A DNA stretch of 64,000 bases from contig NZ_FMUX01000001.1 of assembly GCF_900101345.1 (NCBI RefSeq), positions 124,001 through 188,000 on the forward strand, in the 5' to 3' direction. The notes below the pieces were generated by a model. That model ran no database searches, was not told where the DNA came from, and saw only the letters and a program-made list of their open reading frames with translations. The DNA comes from Desulfoluna spongiiphila (GTDB taxonomy: Bacteria; Desulfobacterota; Desulfobacteria; Desulfobacterales; Desulfolunaceae). Positions within the stretch are counted from its first letter, which is position 1. The number at the start of each line of letters is the position of its first letter. A program made the translations under genes and the position numbers. Shown here one piece after another: positions 61,409-64,000 of the stretch.

Positions 61409-62551
61409 ATGTATACGTATCAAAAACAGAATCTCTATTATGCACAGGTACTTCCCGGTATTGAAGAGGAGCTGACGCGTGAGCTTTCATGGCTCGGCGC
61501 CGAGGTGATCAAAACCGAATTCGGAATTCTGACCTTCACGACCGACAAGGCAGGACTCTATCGCATCAACCTCCGGTCACGTCTCGCCACCCGCATCCTG
61601 GCCCCGCTGATTTCCTTTCGGTGCCCGGATGCCGATAAGCTCTACCGTGCGACACGGACCATGGAATGGCGCGATTTTCTCCGCCCCACAGGGTCTTTTG
61701 CCATTGTGGCCAACGTTTCGGAGACCGAAGCGTTTAATAACTCCCATTTTGCGGCCCTCAAACTCAAAGACGCCATCTGCGATTATTTCCGCGCACGCAC
61801 CGGGGTTCGCCCGGATGTGGACAAGAAAGCCCCGGATGTCATCTTCCACCTTCACATCCGCAAAGGCCGGGCAAGCATCAGCGTAGACACCTCAGGCGGT
61901 TCCCTGCACCGACGCGGATACCGCACCCAGGGCGTGGAAGCGCCCATGCAGGAGACCCTGGCTGCCGCCATTCTCGCCATGACCGAGTGGGACCTTGAGA
62001 CCCCCCTGGTGGATCCCATGTGCGGATCCGGGACCATCCTGTCCGAAGCCCACATGCTCGCCTGCGGCATCCCGGCCGGCTACCTGCGGAAGCACTTCGG
62101 CCTCTCCCGGTTGCCCAACTTCAACAAAAAGCTGTGGGAAGCCGAGCGGCAGAAGGCGACAAAACGCATCCAGCCCCCGGAAGAGGGCCTGATCATGGGA
62201 AGCGATATCTGCAAAACCACGGTGGCATCCGCCCGGGAGAACATGGCGAACCTGCCCGGCGGCGAGCAGATCCCCATCTTCAGAAAAGACGTTCGAAAAC
62301 TCGAAATCCACGAAGAGAGCCTCATCGTCTGCAACCCGCCCTACGGCATCAGGCTCGGCAGGGAAGAGGACATGAAGCAGTTCTACAAAGAGTTCGGTGA
62401 TTTCCTGAAAAACGAGTGCAAGGGGTCCACGGCCTTCATCTACTTCGGAAACCGTGAACTCATCGGGAGCCTGGGCCTCAAAACCGAGTGGAAGCGCCCC
62501 CTCATGAACGGCGGCCTGGACGGACGGCTCTGCAAATACAACCTGTATTGA
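61409..62551 (+). CDS. THUMP-domain SAM-dependent RNA methyltransferase (RlmL N-terminal / m2G type)
   Basis: 380 residues. N-terminal ferredoxin-like and THUMP region (about 10-165). The methyltransferase part has DPMCGSGTILSEAHMLA (motif I), MGSDI and the catalytic NPPYG (motif IV). This is the layout of 23S rRNA m2G2445 or tRNA m2G enzymes; the exact target base is not certain. It is followed after 13 bp by trmB, suggesting an RNA-modification operon. Confidence 0.88.
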   Translation: MYTYQKQNLYYAQVLPGIEEELTRELSWLGAEVIKTEFGILTFTTDKAGLYRINLRSRLATRILAPLISFRCPDADKLYRATRTMEWRDFLRPTGSFAIVANVSETEAFNNSHFAALKLKDAICDYFRARTGVRPDVDKKAPDVIFHLHIRKGRASISVDTSGGSLHRRGYRTQGVEAPMQETLAAAILAMTEWDLETPLVDPMCGSGTILSEAHMLACGIPAGYLRKHFGLSRLPNFNKKLWEAERQKATKRIQPPEEGLIMGSDICKTTVASARENMANLPGGEQIPIFRKDVRKLEIHEESLIVCNPPYGIRLGREEDMKQFYKEFGDFLKNECKGSTAFIYFGNRELIGSLGLKTEWKRPLMNGGLDGRLCKYNLY

Positions 62552-62564
62552 TGGATCAGAAGGT

Positions 62565-63230
62565 ATGGCCAAGAAAAAATTGATGCGTTACGAGGAGATC
62601 CACAATTTTCCCAACGTCATCTACACGGAAATCGTGGACGCGGAGAACCGCATTGTCAGTCGAAACTGGGACGAACACGCCTTTGAAAAGGCGCAGGACA
62701 CCGTGGTGGAGATCGGCTGCGGCAGGGGCGAGTACTGCATCGACCTGGCCAGGCGCAACCCCCATAAAAACTACGTGGGGGTGGACTTAAAGGCGGACCG
62801 CCTCTACATCGGGGCCCTGAAAGCCAAAGAGGAGGGACTCACCAACGTCATGTTCGTGAGGATCCGGGTGGAGTACCTGATCCCCTTTTTGGGGGACCAG
62901 AAGCTCTCCGAAGCCTGGATCACCTTTCCCGATCCGTACAACCGCACCGTAAACGGCCGAAAGCGCCTCACGGCCGGCACGTTTCTGGACGTATACAGAC
63001 ACATCGTGGAGCCCGGAGCCCTGCTCCACCTGAAAACCGACGACCCCACCCTCTATGAGTTCTCCCTGGAGAGCCTCAAAGAAAACGGGGCCGAGATTCT
63101 CTTCCACACCAACGACCTCTACAGCGTCACCGAAGAGTTAGGGGACGCCACCGCGGTTCAGACCACCTACGAAAAACGCTACATCAAGGAAGGCCGTCTT
63201 ATCAAATACATCCGGTTCTGCCTGAATTAA
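62565..63230 (+). CDS. trmB: tRNA (guanine-N7)-methyltransferase TrmB
   Basis: 221 residues. The SAM motif EIGCGRGEYCIDLARRNP, the later substrate motif ITFPDPYNRT and the C-terminal TTYEKRYIKEGRLIKYIRF block are typical of TrmB, which makes m7G46 in tRNA. It is 13 bp after the RNA methyltransferase gene and likely translated from the same mRNA. Confidence 0.93.
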   Translation: MAKKKLMRYEEIHNFPNVIYTEIVDAENRIVSRNWDEHAFEKAQDTVVEIGCGRGEYCIDLARRNPHKNYVGVDLKADRLYIGALKAKEEGLTNVMFVRIRVEYLIPFLGDQKLSEAWITFPDPYNRTVNGRKRLTAGTFLDVYRHIVEPGALLHLKTDDPTLYEFSLESLKENGAEILFHTNDLYSVTEELGDATAVQTTYEKRYIKEGRLIKYIRFCLN

Positions 63231-63325
63231 AAAATATAAGAGACGCTCCTCGAAGCGCCTGCCATGGGTTGAATAATCCATAGCGTTCACCACGGGCGTA
63301 GCCTGTCAGAAAATGTGAAGTACCT

Positions 63326-63397
63326 GAAGAACGAAGGTACAGAGCATTTGCAAACCTGGGGTGCAGGGGCTGTAGCCCCTGCCCGCCGGAGGCACGC
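63326..63397. repeat. Dispersed MITE/REP-like repeat, partial copy J
   Basis: It keeps GCATTTGCAAACCTGGGG, the hairpin GCAGGGGCTGTAGCCCCTGC and CCGCCGGAGGC, but lacks the rest. It is followed by the TrmB/DUF2325 convergent gap. Confidence 0.55.
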
Positions 63398-63409
63398 TTT
63401 TTGGTTTCC

Positions 63410-64000
63410 CTACGCAGGCATATCGAGAAGCACGCCGGTCAGTGCAGAAATGCTGGAGGTGGGAAGGAACCGGATCTCTTTGTTGTGCTTGGAGCAGAGT
63501 TTTTTGACGCTTCGACAGGCGTTGTGGCTGTTGCAGGTCACGGGGCAGACCACCATGTCGCAACGGGTAACCTGTTTCTCAAGGCACTTTCGCCCCCCGC
63601 TCATGGTGCCGTCGTGGTACTCAAACCCCAGGCCCTTGGCTTCGGCCACGCGCCTGTAGTGGGGCTCCATACGGGAGAGCCCGCCCACCATCAGGACCCT
63701 GCGGCTGCAGGTCTCCATCTCCGGGCAGGTGCTGCACCCCCGGCCTTCGCAGGGCATGGATGAAAGGGATGGAACGGGCCTGCCAATGGCAAGGCTCATC
63801 ACCTCATCGGCAAGGGCCTTGTTTTCGTTTTCAAGCTCCCGAGTCCGAATCTTGAGCTTGCGCATCTCCCGCTCGTGCTTCCTGGCTTCCCTGGCCAGGG
63901 TGTCGCGTTCGCGCTCCCTCTCCTTTCGCTTTGCCTTCTCCCGCTTCAGCTCGTCGCCATAGGCCGGATGCACCTCCGGTACCACGGGAGCCTGGACCAC
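63410..64000 (-). CDS. DUF2325 domain protein, N-terminus cut by window edge
   Basis: 196 residues visible; the frame runs off the right edge. A coiled-coil region (KREKAKRKERERERDTLAREARKHEREMRKLKIRTRELENENKALADEVM) precedes a DUF2325 domain: LMVGGLSRMEPHYRRVAEAKGLGFEYHDGT, VVCPVTCNSHNACRSVKKLCSKHNKEIRFL, and a terminal VLLDMPA. DUF2325 proteins have conserved Cys/His and may sense redox state or metals; function not known. Confidence 0.85.
   Translation of the reverse strand: MVQAPVVPEVHPAYGDELKREKAKRKERERERDTLAREARKHEREMRKLKIRTRELENENKALADEVMSLAIGRPVPSLSSMPCEGRGCSTCPEMETCSRRVLMVGGLSRMEPHYRRVAEAKGLGFEYHDGTMSGGRKCLEKQVTRCDMVVCPVTCNSHNACRSVKKLCSKHNKEIRFLPTSSISALTGVLLDMPA

Noticed and set aside
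1..64000. tRNA, rRNA and CRISPR array
   Set aside because: No T-loop, cloverleaf-like or regularly spaced repeat pattern was noticed by eye; a short RNA gene could still be missed.

Overview
The window looks like a chromosomal segment of a Gram-negative, GC-rich, probably anaerobic bacterium of the Desulfobacterota type; Desulfobacteraceae or Desulfoluna-like is my guess. The basis is an outer-membrane lipid (Mla) system, LpxR-like and FadL-like outer-membrane proteins, two RND efflux systems, a DUF3786 protein, a sigma-54 activator and MoxR/vWA genes. This placement is inferred from gene content only: no rRNA or tRNA gene is present. No phage, insertion sequence with a transposase, or CRISPR array was seen.

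Region 1 (1-10.7 kb) is an envelope-lipid block. A minus-strand run encodes MlaE, MlaF, MlaD, a PqiC-type lipoprotein, a multipass membrane protein and an LpxR-like (DUF2219) barrel cut by the left edge. A divergent gene encodes a GAF/AAA+/Fis sigma-54 activator. Two good -24/-12 promoters (before mlaE and before a small membrane-protein/barrel pair) and one degenerate copy (before a FadL-like gene) share the core TTTGGCAC. Each has a TCCGCCATATT-like motif 75-140 bp upstream. This suggests one activator-controlled outer-membrane lipid regulon.

Region 2 (11-28.7 kb) holds a U32 peptidase-like RlhA homologue, a dCache chemoreceptor, an old-yellow-enzyme/TetR pair with matching operators, and an RND efflux operon whose TolC protein is fused to an ABC_sub_bind domain. 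It also holds a methyltransferase, a DUF3786 protein, and an anti-sigma/periplasmic sensor/ECF sigma trio. Region 3 (29-38.7 kb) holds a second efflux system (NodT, HlyD, RND), an outer-membrane protein, an EEP-family hydrolase with a clear promoter, a candidate structured RNA and a PAS-LuxR regulator. Region 4 (39-47.6 kb) is mostly housekeeping: thiolase, CDF transporter, PepF, two Roadblock-like paralogues, TrmO and RecX.

Region 5 (47.9-61.1 kb) is the most unusual gene cluster. It carries a MoxR ATPase and vWA protein facing a long minus-strand series: a PP2C phosphatase, a zinc-ribbon Ser/Thr kinase with PEGA repeats, a zinc-ribbon/FHA protein, an LPP20-like lipoprotein, a membrane FHA protein, a zinc-ribbon/PEGA protein and a secreted DUF2135-like protein. 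It resembles an envelope phospho-signalling system. The window ends with an RNA methyltransferase, TrmB and a truncated DUF2325 protein.

A family of 150-230 bp non-coding repeats (at least ten copies, MITE- or REP-like) sits between genes from 15 kb to the right end. The copies have compensatory changes in hairpin stems around an invariant TCGTTCCTC loop. In places they supply a stop codon, a Shine-Dalgarno sequence or C-terminal codons to the neighbouring gene.
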